Shown: positions 26,978 to 35,598 of the stretch, piece by piece | How the letters are laid out: every line of letters begins with the position of its first letter | Numbering within the stretch: position 1 is the first letter of the stretch | DNA from: Kocuria soli | GTDB lineage: Bacteria; Actinomycetota; Actinomycetes; Actinomycetales; Micrococcaceae | Length of the DNA: 64,000 nt | Reading direction: 5' to 3' | Assembly: GCF_003797835.1 (NCBI RefSeq) | Contig: NZ_RKMF01000001.1 | Location: 248,001-312,000 of the forward strand | Translations under genes and position numbers: made by a program | Notes under the pieces: model-generated | Told to the model about the DNA's origin: nothing | Databases searched by the model: none | The model's input: only the letters and a program-made list of their open reading frames with translations

Positions 26978-28450
26978 TCAGAGCATGGTGATGGCTGTTT
27001 CCGGGTCCTCCGCGCAGTCGGCGACGAAGCGGAGGAAGCCGCCGGCCGAGCCGCCGTCGCACACGCGGTGGTCGAAGGCCAGGGTCAACACCATGACTTT
27101 CCGGACGGCCAGCTCCTCGTCCACCACCCACGGTTTGGAGATCACTCGTCCCATCCCGAGGATCGCAGCCTCCGGGTGGTTGATGATCGGGGTGGCGCCG
27201 TCGGTTCCGAACACGCCGTAGTTGTTGATCGTGAAGGTCGAGCCGGAGAGCTCGGCCGTGGAGGCCCTCCCCGCGCGAGCCGTCTCGACCAGGTCCCCGA
27301 ATGCTCCCTGCAGCGCTTCCACGCCCATGCCCTGGGCGTTGCGCACCACGGGAACCACCAGCCCGCGGTCGGTCTGCGCCGCAAACCCCAGGTTGACGTC
27401 CGCGAACCGCACGATCTCCTGCCCGTCCGGCCCCTCGTCCACACGCACGTTGAGCTCGGGGTGACGCATCAGGCCCGCCAACGCGAAGCGAGCCATGAAC
27501 GCCATGAGCCCCGGCGCGCGACCGTTGCGTTCCTTGAGGCGCTCCCGCAACTCCACCAGCGGTGTGACGTCCACGTCCACCCAGATGGTGGCCTCCGGGA
27601 TCTCCTGGCGGGAGCGCGTCATGGCCTGGCCGATGGTCTTCCGGATCCCCTTGACGGGCTGCCGTTCGGCAACGGTCAGACCCGTGCGGGCGTCCACGGT
27701 GTCACCGTATTCGGTCCGGGGCAGGGCTTGGTCGGTGCCACCAGCGGCCGACGCGGCATCGGCTGCAGCACCCGCAGCACTCACGGCATCGACGGCGGGC
27801 TGCGACTCGATCGCCCCGAGGATGTCCCGGCGCATGATCAGACCGCCCGGGCCGCTGCCGGCCAGGTCGCCCACCTCCACTCCGTGTTCACGGGCGAGCT
27901 TGCGTACCAGCGGGGAAGTCACCTTGGGAGCCAGGCGCGGGGCGTGGTTCATGGTGTCGTGGGTCTTCTGCGCACTGGTCTCGGTTCCGGTGGCCCAGCG
28001 ACGACGTCGCCGGCGCCGCCCCGAACCCTCCGAGGTCCCGTAGCCGATCAAGACGTTCCCGGAGCCTTCTGACTCGTCGGAGGCATCGTCTGATGCAGCA
28101 GCGGTCTGCTCACCGGGGTCCTGGGGCTCCGCGGGAACTGCCCCGGCCCGTTCCTCCTCGCGGTAGGACAGGGCGCCGTCGTCGTTGCCGTTGGCCGAGG
28201 AGGGTCCGTCCTCGCCGGTGTCCACGGAGATCAGGGGTTTGCCGACCTCCAGGGTTTCGCCGGTTCCACCGTGCAGCGTGGTGACCACGCCCGCCCAGGG
28301 GCAGGGGACCTCGACCAGCGACTTGGCGGTCTCGACCTCGGCGATGGGCTGGTCGATCGCAACGGTGTCCCCTTCGGCGACGAGCCAGCGGACCAGGTCG
28401 GCCTCCGTGAGGCCTTCACCGAGGTCGGGGAGCAGGAATGTGCGGGGCAT
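26978..28450 (-). CDS. bkdC: Branched-chain 2-oxoacid dehydrogenase E2 (dihydrolipoamide acyltransferase)
   Basis: The 490-aa core subunit of a 2-oxoacid dehydrogenase complex; it transfers acyl groups from E1 to CoA. There is one N-terminal lipoyl domain with lipoyl Lys43 in EVETAKSLVEVP, a linker with a run of seven arginines, a peripheral-subunit-binding domain (TSPLVRKLAREHGVEVGDLAGSG, cited by its ends) and a catalytic domain ending in FDHRVCDGG, the HxxxDG site. ATG 28450 starts one base after the E1beta stop; a short upstream extension is a shadow. E3 is not encoded here. Confidence 0.88.
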   Translation of the reverse strand: MPRTFLLPDLGEGLTEADLVRWLVAEGDTVAIDQPIAEVETAKSLVEVPCPWAGVVTTLHGGTGETLEVGKPLISVDTGEDGPSSANGNDDGALSYREEERAGAVPAEPQDPGEQTAAASDDASDESEGSGNVLIGYGTSEGSGRRRRRRRWATGTETSAQKTHDTMNHAPRLAPKVTSPLVRKLAREHGVEVGDLAGSGPGGLIMRRDILGAIESQPAVDAVSAAGAAADAASAAGGTDQALPRTEYGDTVDARTGLTVAERQPVKGIRKTIGQAMTRSRQEIPEATIWVDVDVTPLVELRERLKERNGRAPGLMAFMARFALAGLMRHPELNVRVDEGPDGQEIVRFADVNLGFAAQTDRGLVVPVVRNAQGMGVEALQGAFGDLVETARAGRASTAELSGSTFTINNYGVFGTDGATPIINHPEAAILGMGRVISKPWVVDEELAVRKVMVLTLAFDHRVCDGGSAGGFLRFVADCAEDPETAITML

Positions 28451-28451
28451 G

Positions 28452-29495
28452 TCAGTCCTCCCACTGCATGTCGTCAATGACGTCCAGGATGCGGTCCACG
28501 GAGGGCAGGTGATGCTCCTCCAGCTTGGGCGCGGGGTACGGGATGTCGAAGCCCGTCACGCGCCGCACGGGTGAGGCCAGCGAGTGGAAACACCGCTCTT
28601 GGATCCGCGCCACGAGCTCCGAAGCCACGGACGCAAAGCCCTGCGCCTCTGCCACCACCAACGCCCGACCGGTCTTCTCGACGGAGGCGCACACCGTGTC
28701 GTCGTCCAACGGGACGATGCTGCGCAGGTCGACCACCTCCACGCTGACACCGTCCTCCGCGGCGGCCTCGGCGGCCTTGAGCGCGGTCGGGAGGGAGGGC
28801 CCGTAGGTCACCAGGGTCACGTCGGTCCCCTGACGGGCGACGACGGCGGAGCCCTCCCGGCGCTCGCCGCTCTCGTAGGTGGCGCGCAGGTCCTCCAGGT
28901 CAAGGTCGGCCTTGGACCAGTAGAGCTTCTTCGGTTCGAAGAACACCACCGGGTCCGGGCTGTCGATGGCTTCGCGGAGCATGAGGTAGGCGTCCTCGAC
29001 CGTGCCGGGGACGTACACCTTGAGCCCCGGCGTGTGCGCGTAGTAGCCCTCCGAGGAGTCGCAGTGGTGCTCCACACCGCCCACTCCACCGCCGTAGGGG
29101 ATGCGGACGGCCACGGGCAGCTCCACGCGGCCGCGGGTGCGGTTGTGCATCTTGGCCAGGTGGGAGGCCACCTGTTCGAAGGCCGGGTAGGCAAAGGCGT
29201 CGAACTGCATTTCGACCACGGGGCGCATGCCGTTGAGGGCCATGCCGACCGCGGTGCCCATGATTCCGGACTCGGCCAGAGGGGTGTCGAAGCACCGGTC
29301 GGTTCCGTAGCGGGCGGCCAGGCCGTCCGTCACGCGGAACACCCCGCCCAAGGTGCCGACGTCCTCCCCGAAGACCACGACGTCCTGGCGGGCCTCCAAG
29401 GAATGGGCCAGCGCGGCGTTGAGAGCCCCCGCGAACGTCAGCTTGGCGGGCTTTGCCGACTGTGCCGCCGGCTTGGTTTCGGTCACCGTGGTCAT
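28452..29495 (-). CDS. bkdB: Branched-chain 2-oxoacid dehydrogenase E1 beta subunit
   Basis: This 347-aa transketolase-like subunit forms the thiamine-diphosphate active site with E1alpha and decarboxylates 2-oxoisovalerate and related acids. GEDVGTLGGVFRVTDGL, CFDTPLAESGIMGTAVGMAL and GGVGGVEHHCDSSEG are typical of the branched-chain/pyruvate E1beta family; the His-His pair in the last is in the active-site loop. It overlaps the E1alpha gene by four bases, so the two are coupled. Confidence 0.9.
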   Translation of the reverse strand: MTTVTETKPAAQSAKPAKLTFAGALNAALAHSLEARQDVVVFGEDVGTLGGVFRVTDGLAARYGTDRCFDTPLAESGIMGTAVGMALNGMRPVVEMQFDAFAYPAFEQVASHLAKMHNRTRGRVELPVAVRIPYGGGVGGVEHHCDSSEGYYAHTPGLKVYVPGTVEDAYLMLREAIDSPDPVVFFEPKKLYWSKADLDLEDLRATYESGERREGSAVVARQGTDVTLVTYGPSLPTALKAAEAAAEDGVSVEVVDLRSIVPLDDDTVCASVEKTGRALVVAEAQGFASVASELVARIQERCFHSLASPVRRVTGFDIPYPAPKLEEHHLPSVDRILDVIDDMQWED

Positions 29496-30733
29496 CGCGC
29501 ACCCTCCTTGGCTGCCTGGTCGGCACGTCCCTCAGCGGCTTCGGCGGCCAGTTCCTCCGCCAGCCAGTCCCGCTGTTCCCTCAACTGCTGCGTGGGTTCG
29601 GAGAAGACGTGGTCGAACATCTCCAGCGGATCCGGGTTGACGTCCGCGTTCATCGCATCTCGCAAGGAAGCCGCGACGGTTTCGCAGTGCTCCGAGACTC
29701 GCGCGGCCGCAGCCTCGTCCAGCACGCCCTTGTCCCGCAGGTAGGTCTCCATGCGCAGGACCGGGTCCTTGGCGGCCCACTCCTTGACCTCTTCGCGTTC
29801 GCGGTAGCGGGTGTCGTCGTCGGCGTTGGTGTGGGCCTGCATGCGGTAGGTGTGCGCTTCGACCAGCAGCGGGATGCGCTCGGTGCGGGCCAGGTCGACG
29901 GCGCGGCGAAGGGCGGCCATGAGCGCCACCAGGTCGTTGCCGTCCACCCGCTCCCCGGCCATTCCGTAGCCCACAGCCTTGTGCGCCAGGGTAGGTGCGG
30001 CCGACTGACGGGCCAGCGGGACGGAGATCGCGTAGCCGTTGTTCTGCACGAAGAACACGACCGGCAGGCGGAACACGGCGGCGAAGTTCAGGGCCTCGTG
30101 GAAGTCGCCTTCGGAGGTGGCGCCGTCGCCGCACATCGCCAGGACCACGGTGTCCTCGCCGCGCAGAACTGCCGCGTGCGCGGCACCGACGGCGTGGAGC
30201 AACTGCGTGGTCAACGGGGTGGCCTGCGCGGCCGTCTTGTGTTCCTTGGGGTCGTAGCCGCAGTGCCAGTCACCGCGGAAGGAGACCATCACGTCCAGGG
30301 GGTCCACGCCCTTGGAGATCACGGCCACGGTGTCCCGGTAGGTGGGGAACAGCCAGTCGTTGTCCTCGAGGCACATGGCGGCGGCGACCTGGCAGGCCTC
30401 CTGCCCGTGGCTGGACGGGTAGACGGCGAGGCGGCCCTGGCGGACCAGCGCGGTGTTCTGGTCGTTGACCCGACGCCCGACCATCAGCCGCTCGTAGGCC
30501 TCCAGCAGGACCTCGTCGGAGGGGATCGGGTACTCGTGTCCGGGGCCCGTGCCCTGCTGCTCGGCGGGGAGGAGAGTGCCCTCCGGGCTGAGCATGCGGA
30601 TCTCACGCTCGGCCGGAAGCATGTAGTCCTCGGGGCTGATCCCCATCTGGGAACTGACCCGTTCCACCAGGGTCAGTTCTTGCCGGGCCGGTGGGATCGG
30701 GGGCCCGACGGGGGTGTCGATCGACTCGGACAC
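29492..30733 (-). CDS. bkdA: Branched-chain 2-oxoacid dehydrogenase E1 alpha subunit
   Basis: A 413-aa subunit with the thiamine-diphosphate/Mg2+ motif GDGATSEGDFHEALNFAAV ending at QNN, and the YPSSHGQEACQVAAAM segment of branched-chain E1alpha. The first ~55 residues are a less conserved extension. It is the first gene of bkdABC, divergent from an Lrp/AsnC-type gene, the arrangement expected for valine/leucine/isoleucine breakdown. A pyruvate dehydrogenase E1alpha is the main alternative; the Lrp neighbour and the acyl-CoA degradation context favour branched-chain substrates. Confidence 0.85.
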   Translation of the reverse strand: MSESIDTPVGPPIPPARQELTLVERVSSQMGISPEDYMLPAEREIRMLSPEGTLLPAEQQGTGPGHEYPIPSDEVLLEAYERLMVGRRVNDQNTALVRQGRLAVYPSSHGQEACQVAAAMCLEDNDWLFPTYRDTVAVISKGVDPLDVMVSFRGDWHCGYDPKEHKTAAQATPLTTQLLHAVGAAHAAVLRGEDTVVLAMCGDGATSEGDFHEALNFAAVFRLPVVFFVQNNGYAISVPLARQSAAPTLAHKAVGYGMAGERVDGNDLVALMAALRRAVDLARTERIPLLVEAHTYRMQAHTNADDDTRYREREEVKEWAAKDPVLRMETYLRDKGVLDEAAAARVSEHCETVAASLRDAMNADVNPDPLEMFDHVFSEPTQQLREQRDWLAEELAAEAAEGRADQAAKEGAR

Positions 30734-30853
30734 GGTCTCCTCCTGGACGTTTCGGCCACCCGAGGGCGGCGGGATGCTGATGCTCTCCGTCCAGGGAGTC
30801 TGAGGTACGACGACGAACCGTCTCCATCTTTTTTGTGATTGCAGGACGTTCTG

Positions 30854-30867
30854 GACCTATAGAGGTC
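30854..30867. promoter_or_regulatory. Palindrome between bkdA and the Lrp-type gene
   Basis: GACCT-ATAG-AGGTC is a perfect 5+5 inverted repeat and overlaps a -10-like TATAGA, in the 248-base divergent region. It is a candidate binding site for the adjacent Lrp/AsnC-type regulator. Confidence 0.35.
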
Positions 30868-30981
30868 TCTCGATGGACACTCTGTATGGAGTGACCCGCA
30901 TCACCCACCTGATGTCCACGGACCCACCGGCCACCCGTCCGCACTGTCCCCGCCCCATCGCCCACCCGAGGAGTGCCACCC

Positions 30982-31476
30982 ATGCCGCCCACCCGCCGTC
31001 GTCCACCGGCCGACCATTCACGGAACCCGAACCTGGACGAGGTCGACCGGCAGCTCCTGGACGAACTGGCGCGCGACGGCAGGCAGTCCATCACCACGTT
31101 GGCCGGGGCGGTGCACATCTCACGCGCCCAGGCCTACGAACGCGTGGCCCGACTCCGCGACGGCGGAATCCTCAAGGGCTTCACGACCGTGGTGGATCCG
31201 CCGCGCGCAGGACTGGGCACGTCGGCCTACCTGACGGTCAAGCTCAAACAGAACTCCTGGCGAGAGCTCGAGCAGGCCCTGGACGCGGTCCCCGCGGTGG
31301 AGCACGTGGCGCTGGTGGGCGGGCAGTTCGACGTCGTCGTGCTGGTGCGCGCGCGGGACTCCCGGGAGCTACGGGACGTGGTCTTCGAACACATCCAACC
31401 CCTGCCGTTCGTCCTGGAGACCCAGACGCACCTGGTCTTCGAAGAACGCCAGTACCCCAGGAAACTGACCCGCTGA
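30982..31476 (+). CDS. Lrp/AsnC-family regulator, probable BkdR
   Basis: A 164-aa regulator. The N-terminal helix-turn-helix (LDEVDRQLLDELARDGRQSI, then HISRAQAYERVARL) is near residues 20-65, followed by a RAM ligand/oligomer domain with GGQFDVVVLVRARD. Divergent orientation to bkdABC is the classic arrangement of bkdR genes that sense branched-chain amino acids. GAGGAG precedes ATG 30982 by eight bases; GTG 30973 overlaps that site and is less likely. The bkd assignment is by position. Confidence 0.85.
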   Translation: MPPTRRRPPADHSRNPNLDEVDRQLLDELARDGRQSITTLAGAVHISRAQAYERVARLRDGGILKGFTTVVDPPRAGLGTSAYLTVKLKQNSWRELEQALDAVPAVEHVALVGGQFDVVVLVRARDSRELRDVVFEHIQPLPFVLETQTHLVFEERQYPRKLTR

Positions 31477-31498
31477 CCGCCCGCCCCTCCTGCCCGCC

Positions 31499-31565
31499 CC
31501 CGCCGAACCCTCTCGAAACTCGCCCATCAGGCCCTGATCCGGGAGTTTCGCGAGGGTTCGGCGGG
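31499..31565. repeat. 67-base hairpin repeat, copy 1
   Basis: The outer arms 31499-31512 and 31552-31565 are perfect complements. After one mismatch eight more pairs follow, and an inner ATCAG/CTGAT hairpin caps it. The sequence closely matches the hairpin at 43319-43381, so this is a dispersed repeat. Both copies lie between a plus-strand gene and a convergent hotdog thioesterase gene and probably terminate transcription. Confidence 0.75.
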
Positions 31566-31568
31566 AGA

Positions 31569-31991
31569 TCAGGCCGGGATCTCGCCCTTCTTCAGGAAGT
31601 TCGTGATGCGGGCGGTGCACAGGCGGGTGCCGTCCTCGTGGGTGAGGATCACCTCGTGCGTGGTGGTGGAGCCACCCAGGTGAATGGCGGTGGCGGTGAC
31701 CGTGACCGTGCCGGAACGTCGCGACTGGTGGTGGGTCGCGTTGATCTCCAGTCCCACCGCGACCTTGCCCATAGTGGAGCCGTGAATCACGGCGGCCCAG
31801 GACCCGGCGGCCTCGGCCAGCGCGACCATTGCCCCGCCGTGCAGGAGGCCGAAGGACTGCCGATTGCCTTCGATCGGTGCGGTGATGACCACCCGTTCAG
31901 CCGACTGTTCAAGGACCTTCACGCCCATGCGTTCATCCAGCTCACCGAGCTTGATGGTCCAGGGCTGCGGCTGGTCAGAGGCTGGGGACAC
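31569..31991 (-). CDS. Hotdog-fold (PaaI-like) acyl-CoA thioesterase
   Basis: A protein of about 140 aa with the hotdog signature GNRQSFGLLHGGAMVALAEAAG; the HGG and the following acidic residue mark the thioester site. It is paralogous to the protein at 43387 (same GNRQ-GLLHGG, AVGxxxNATHH and xLCTARIT segments). GTG 31991 follows AGGAGAAGCC and gives the normal family length; GTG 32051 would add 20 residues without a ribosome-binding site. It is divergent from paaZ across a shared operator-like site, so it probably belongs to the paa regulon, hydrolysing trapped or dead-end CoA esters. Confidence 0.8.
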   Translation of the reverse strand: MSPASDQPQPWTIKLGELDERMGVKVLEQSAERVVITAPIEGNRQSFGLLHGGAMVALAEAAGSWAAVIHGSTMGKVAVGLEINATHHQSRRSGTVTVTATAIHLGGSTTTHEVILTHEDGTRLCTARITNFLKKGEIPA

Positions 31992-32098
31992 GGCTTCTCC
32001 TGACAACTTGGCTCCCTCGGTAGAGCGGGTGCGATCAACGGAGCTCAGCACACAAGGGTGTGGCCCAGCTCTCAGGATCAGGTTATAGTCACAATAAC

Positions 32099-32117
32099 TG
32101 ACCGAACAGTCAGAATA
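32099..32117 (+). promoter_or_regulatory. PaaR-type operator candidate between thioesterase and paaZ
   Basis: TGACCGAACAGTCAGAATA matches the family consensus in the first 15 positions except one. CTGAC/GTCAG form the inverted repeat. A TATAGT -10-like box (32084-32089) lies nine bases upstream on the plus strand. The site is 26 bases before the paaZ start. Confidence 0.6.
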
Positions 32118-32142
32118 TCGTGATCCGTCGGAAGGAGCTCCC

Positions 32143-34278
32143 GTGAGCCAGTCTGTGTCCGAGAGCGCAACCGCTGCCGCCCATTCCCCCAGCATCCTGC
32201 CCAGCTACCTCCAGGGCACCTGGTGGGCCCCGGAGAACCCGCAGCGCACCACCGACGTTCTGGACGCGGTCACGGGGGAGGTCGTCACCCGGGTCAGCAC
32301 GGAAGGCATGGACCTCCCGGGCGCGATCGAGCACGCACGTACGGTCGGTCAGCGCAGTCTTGGGGAGCTGACCATCCATGAGCGTGCCCTCAAGCTCAAG
32401 GAACTCGCGCTGTTCCTCTCGGAGCACAAGAAGGAGCTGTACCAGATCTCCTTCCGCACCGGCGCCACGCAGCGCGACCACTACATCGACATCGACGGCG
32501 GCATCGGCACCCTGTTCACGTTCTCGTCCAAGGGCCGGCGCGAACTGCCCAACGCAAACGTGATCGTCGACGGCCAGGTGGAGCCGCTGTCCCCCGACGG
32601 CACGTTCATCGGCGGGCACATCTACACGCGCCTGCCGGGTGTGGCGGTGCAGATCAACGCCTTCAACTTCCCGGTCTGGGGCATGCTCGAGAAGTTCGCG
32701 CCGTCGTTCATCGCCGGGATGCCCACGATCGTGAAGCCGGCCACCCCCACGGGTTACGTCACGGAGGCCTGCGTACGCCTCATGGTCGATTCCGGAGTGC
32801 TCCCGGAGGGTTCGATCCAGTTGGTCTCCGGCTCGGCCCGCGACCTCCTGGACCACCTGGACTACCGCGACCACGTGGCGTTCACCGGTTCCGCGGGCAC
32901 CGCCCAGACCCTGCGCGAGCACCCGAACGTCCTGCAGAACGGGGTCCGCTTCACCGCGGAGACCGATTCGCTGAACGCCGCGATCCTGGGCCCGGACGCC
33001 ACCCCGGAGACCCCCGAGTTCGACGCCTTCATCAAGTCGGTGGTCCTGGAGATCACCGCCAAGGCCGGTCAGAAGTGCACGGCCATCCGCCGGACGATCG
33101 TGCCGAACGCGCAGGTCGACGCCGTCGTCGAAGCCCTCAACGCGCGTATCACCGAGCGCGCGGTCCTGGGCGACCCCTCGGAGAAGACGACGACGGTCGG
33201 CGCCCTGGCATCCTTCGACCAGCAGGCGGAGGTCGGCAAGGCCGTGGACCGGTTGATCTCCGCGGGCGGCACCGTTCGGCTGGGTGGCCCTGATGGGCCC
33301 AAGCCCGAGCGGGGAGCCTACTTCCCGGTCACGGTGCTGTCCTTCGACGACGCCCGTACCCCCGAGGTCCATTCGGTCGAGGCCTTCGGCCCCGTGACCT
33401 CCGTGCTGGGCTACGGCAGCGTGGAGGAAGCCATCGAGCTGGCTGCGCTGGGTTCCGGCTCCCTGGTGGCCACCGTCTGCACCCATGATCCCGAGCTCGC
33501 TCGGCAGTTCGCCGTCGGCATCGGCGCGCACCACGGCCGCCTGCTGTTCCTGGACCGCGACGACGCCAAGACCTCCACCGGTCACGGCTCGCCCATGCCG
33601 CACCTGGTCCACGGTGGCCCGGGGCGTGCCGGCGGCGGTGAGGAACTCGGCGGCATCCGCGCGGTCAAGCACTACATGCAGCGCACTGCCGTGCAGGGTT
33701 CCCCCGACCTGCTGACCGGCGTCACGGGTGTGTGGCACCAGGGTGCCGCGGCGAACGTGGCCACGCGCGCCGCCGTCGAGGCCGGGGAGGCCGAACACCC
33801 GTTCCGCAAGTCCCTGGAGACGCTGCGGATCGGTGACCAGTTCGCCTCCGACCTGCGGACCGTGACGCTGCAGGACATCACGGACTTCGCCAACGAGACG
33901 GGCGACACCTTCTACGCCCACACCGACGAGGAGGCCGCCACGGCCAACCCGTTCTTCCCGCGGCGCGTGGCCCACGGCTATCTGCTGGTCTCCTGGGCAG
34001 CCGGCCTGTTCGTCGAGCCGGCCCCGGGGCCCGTGCTGGCCAACTACGGGCTGGAGAACCTGCGGTTCATCACCCCGGTCACCTACGACGACGCCATCCG
34101 CGTGACCCTGACCGCCAAGCAGATCACCCCGCGCGTCACCGACGAATACGGCGAGGTCCGCTGGGACGCCGTGTTGCACAACCAGAACGACGAGATCGTG
34201 GCCCAGTACGACGTCCTGACCCTGGTGGCCAAGACCTGGCCGATGCCGGAGGTCGAGGAGGCAGACGCCACGGCCTGA
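32143..34278 (+). CDS. paaZ: Bifunctional oxepin-CoA hydrolase/aldehyde dehydrogenase PaaZ
   Basis: A 711-aa fusion enzyme that opens the oxepin-CoA ring and oxidises the resulting aldehyde in aerobic phenylacetate degradation. The N-terminal ~520 residues are an aldehyde dehydrogenase with catalytic Cys312 (KAGQKCTAIRR) and the general-base Glu in FTAETDSLN. The C-terminal ~150 residues are a MaoC-type (R)-hydratase with GDTFYAHTDEEAA and RVAHGYLL. Length matches full PaaZ. GTG 32143 has GAAGGAG six bases upstream. It stands apart from the paaA-E operon but shares its operator motif. Confidence 0.92.
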   Translation: MSQSVSESATAAAHSPSILPSYLQGTWWAPENPQRTTDVLDAVTGEVVTRVSTEGMDLPGAIEHARTVGQRSLGELTIHERALKLKELALFLSEHKKELYQISFRTGATQRDHYIDIDGGIGTLFTFSSKGRRELPNANVIVDGQVEPLSPDGTFIGGHIYTRLPGVAVQINAFNFPVWGMLEKFAPSFIAGMPTIVKPATPTGYVTEACVRLMVDSGVLPEGSIQLVSGSARDLLDHLDYRDHVAFTGSAGTAQTLREHPNVLQNGVRFTAETDSLNAAILGPDATPETPEFDAFIKSVVLEITAKAGQKCTAIRRTIVPNAQVDAVVEALNARITERAVLGDPSEKTTTVGALASFDQQAEVGKAVDRLISAGGTVRLGGPDGPKPERGAYFPVTVLSFDDARTPEVHSVEAFGPVTSVLGYGSVEEAIELAALGSGSLVATVCTHDPELARQFAVGIGAHHGRLLFLDRDDAKTSTGHGSPMPHLVHGGPGRAGGGEELGGIRAVKHYMQRTAVQGSPDLLTGVTGVWHQGAAANVATRAAVEAGEAEHPFRKSLETLRIGDQFASDLRTVTLQDITDFANETGDTFYAHTDEEAATANPFFPRRVAHGYLLVSWAAGLFVEPAPGPVLANYGLENLRFITPVTYDDAIRVTLTAKQITPRVTDEYGEVRWDAVLHNQNDEIVAQYDVLTLVAKTWPMPEVEEADATA

Positions 34279-34310
34279 GCCGACGAGCACCTGCCCGCGG
34301 GCACTGCGGT

Positions 34311-35591
34311 TCAGGCCGTGGTAGCGGCTTCGCGGGGAGCCGTGAGCAGGAGTCCGCGCACCGCGTACCCGGCCACCACGTCCTCCCACTCGATCCGCGG
34401 GGTGGACATCATGCTGACGTTGCGCCGGAAGAGACGTTCCAGGAAGATCTCCGATTCCAGAATGGCTATCGAGTTCCCGGGGCAGCGGTGCACCCCGTCC
34501 CCGAAGGACATGACCTCGGGGCGCACGCCGCGGGACAGGTCGCGTCCGGGGCACAGCGATTCGGCGTCGTCTCCGAGTTGCCCGGCATCCGAGTTCGCCT
34601 GACGGACGTAGAGCTGCAGGCGCGCTCCCGCGGGGATCACGTGTTCCGTGCCTGCCGAGTCCACCAACCGGAGTTCGTCCTGGGCGCGGCGGTAGAGGTG
34701 GCCGACCACCGGTTCCAGGCGCAGGATCTCGTGGAGGATCGCGCGCCGCCCGGCGGAATCCGTCGAGAGGAACCGCCGCCGCAGGTCGTCCTTCTCCACG
34801 AGGTGCCACGTGGCCATCTGCAGGAACTCACGGGTGGTCACCATGCCTGCGGCACCGTAGGTCAGGCACTCCATGAGGATCTCCAGGTCGGAGTAGCCCT
34901 CACCGATCAGGTGGGTGATCACGTCGTCGGGGGGTTCCGCACCACCCTGCGTCGCCGCTTTCAACGCGTCGCGGTGGGAGCGGATGGCCGGGCGCACGTC
35001 CTTGAGGAAGAACCATCCCAGTTTCGCCACCTGCTGCGCCGTCTCCGGGGCTGTCTTCACACGAGCCCACCAGCCCGCGCGCAGTTCGCCGAGCATGGAG
35101 TCGGGCTGGTCGAAGAAGGCCGCCAACCGCCAGGCCATGCGCTCCTGGTCCGAGGCCGTCAGCCCGATGACGCGGGCGGCCACCTGGGTGGAGAAGTGCA
35201 GCGCGATGTCGCCCAGGTCGTGGGCGTGTCCGTCGTCGAACTGCGTCAGGAAGGCCTCTGCCCTCCGGGTAACCAGGTCCCGGTAGTCTCGGTCGACCAC
35301 CGCCGGGGCGAAGAACCGCGTGATCTTGCTGCGCTGTTCCCGATGAGCGGGTCCGTCCGCGTAGAGCACGGGCCACCGCTTGAGCGGGAGGGACTGCGTG
35401 GCCACTTCGACGGCGAACCCGGACTGCTTGGTGGCCCCACCTGCGCGGAGGATCTCGCGCACCAACGCAAGGGAGCGGACGTGCCACCGCCCGTCCCGCT
35501 CCTCGATGTCGGGCAAGGGCGTCTCACCGGCGGGCAGCGCCTTGCGGTCTCCGGCGTCTTGCGGAGCGCGCGAATGGGGACACGCGGTCAC
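34311..35591 (-). CDS. Cytochrome P450
   Basis: A soluble bacterial-type P450 of about 426 aa. The haem-thiolate loop FGDGVHRCPGN contains Cys370, the K-helix ExxR is EILR in HEILRLEP, and the I-helix oxygen-activation region reads GAAGMVTTREF. GTG 35591 begins seven bases after the stop of the TetR gene, so both are probably co-transcribed. No ferredoxin or reductase gene is adjacent. The place inside the paa island, right after its probable regulator, suggests oxidation of a related aromatic acid or a side product, but the substrate is unknown. Confidence 0.88.
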   Translation of the reverse strand: MTACPHSRAPQDAGDRKALPAGETPLPDIEERDGRWHVRSLALVREILRAGGATKQSGFAVEVATQSLPLKRWPVLYADGPAHREQRSKITRFFAPAVVDRDYRDLVTRRAEAFLTQFDDGHAHDLGDIALHFSTQVAARVIGLTASDQERMAWRLAAFFDQPDSMLGELRAGWWARVKTAPETAQQVAKLGWFFLKDVRPAIRSHRDALKAATQGGAEPPDDVITHLIGEGYSDLEILMECLTYGAAGMVTTREFLQMATWHLVEKDDLRRRFLSTDSAGRRAILHEILRLEPVVGHLYRRAQDELRLVDSAGTEHVIPAGARLQLYVRQANSDAGQLGDDAESLCPGRDLSRGVRPEVMSFGDGVHRCPGNSIAILESEIFLERLFRRNVSMMSTPRIEWEDVVAGYAVRGLLLTAPREAATTA

Positions 35592-35598
35592 GACGGGC

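Noticed and set aside
32110-34809. 899-codon open frame on the minus strand
   Set aside because: It is antisense to paaZ over most of its length; composition (Arg/Gly/Val runs) and lack of domains mark it as a high-GC shadow.
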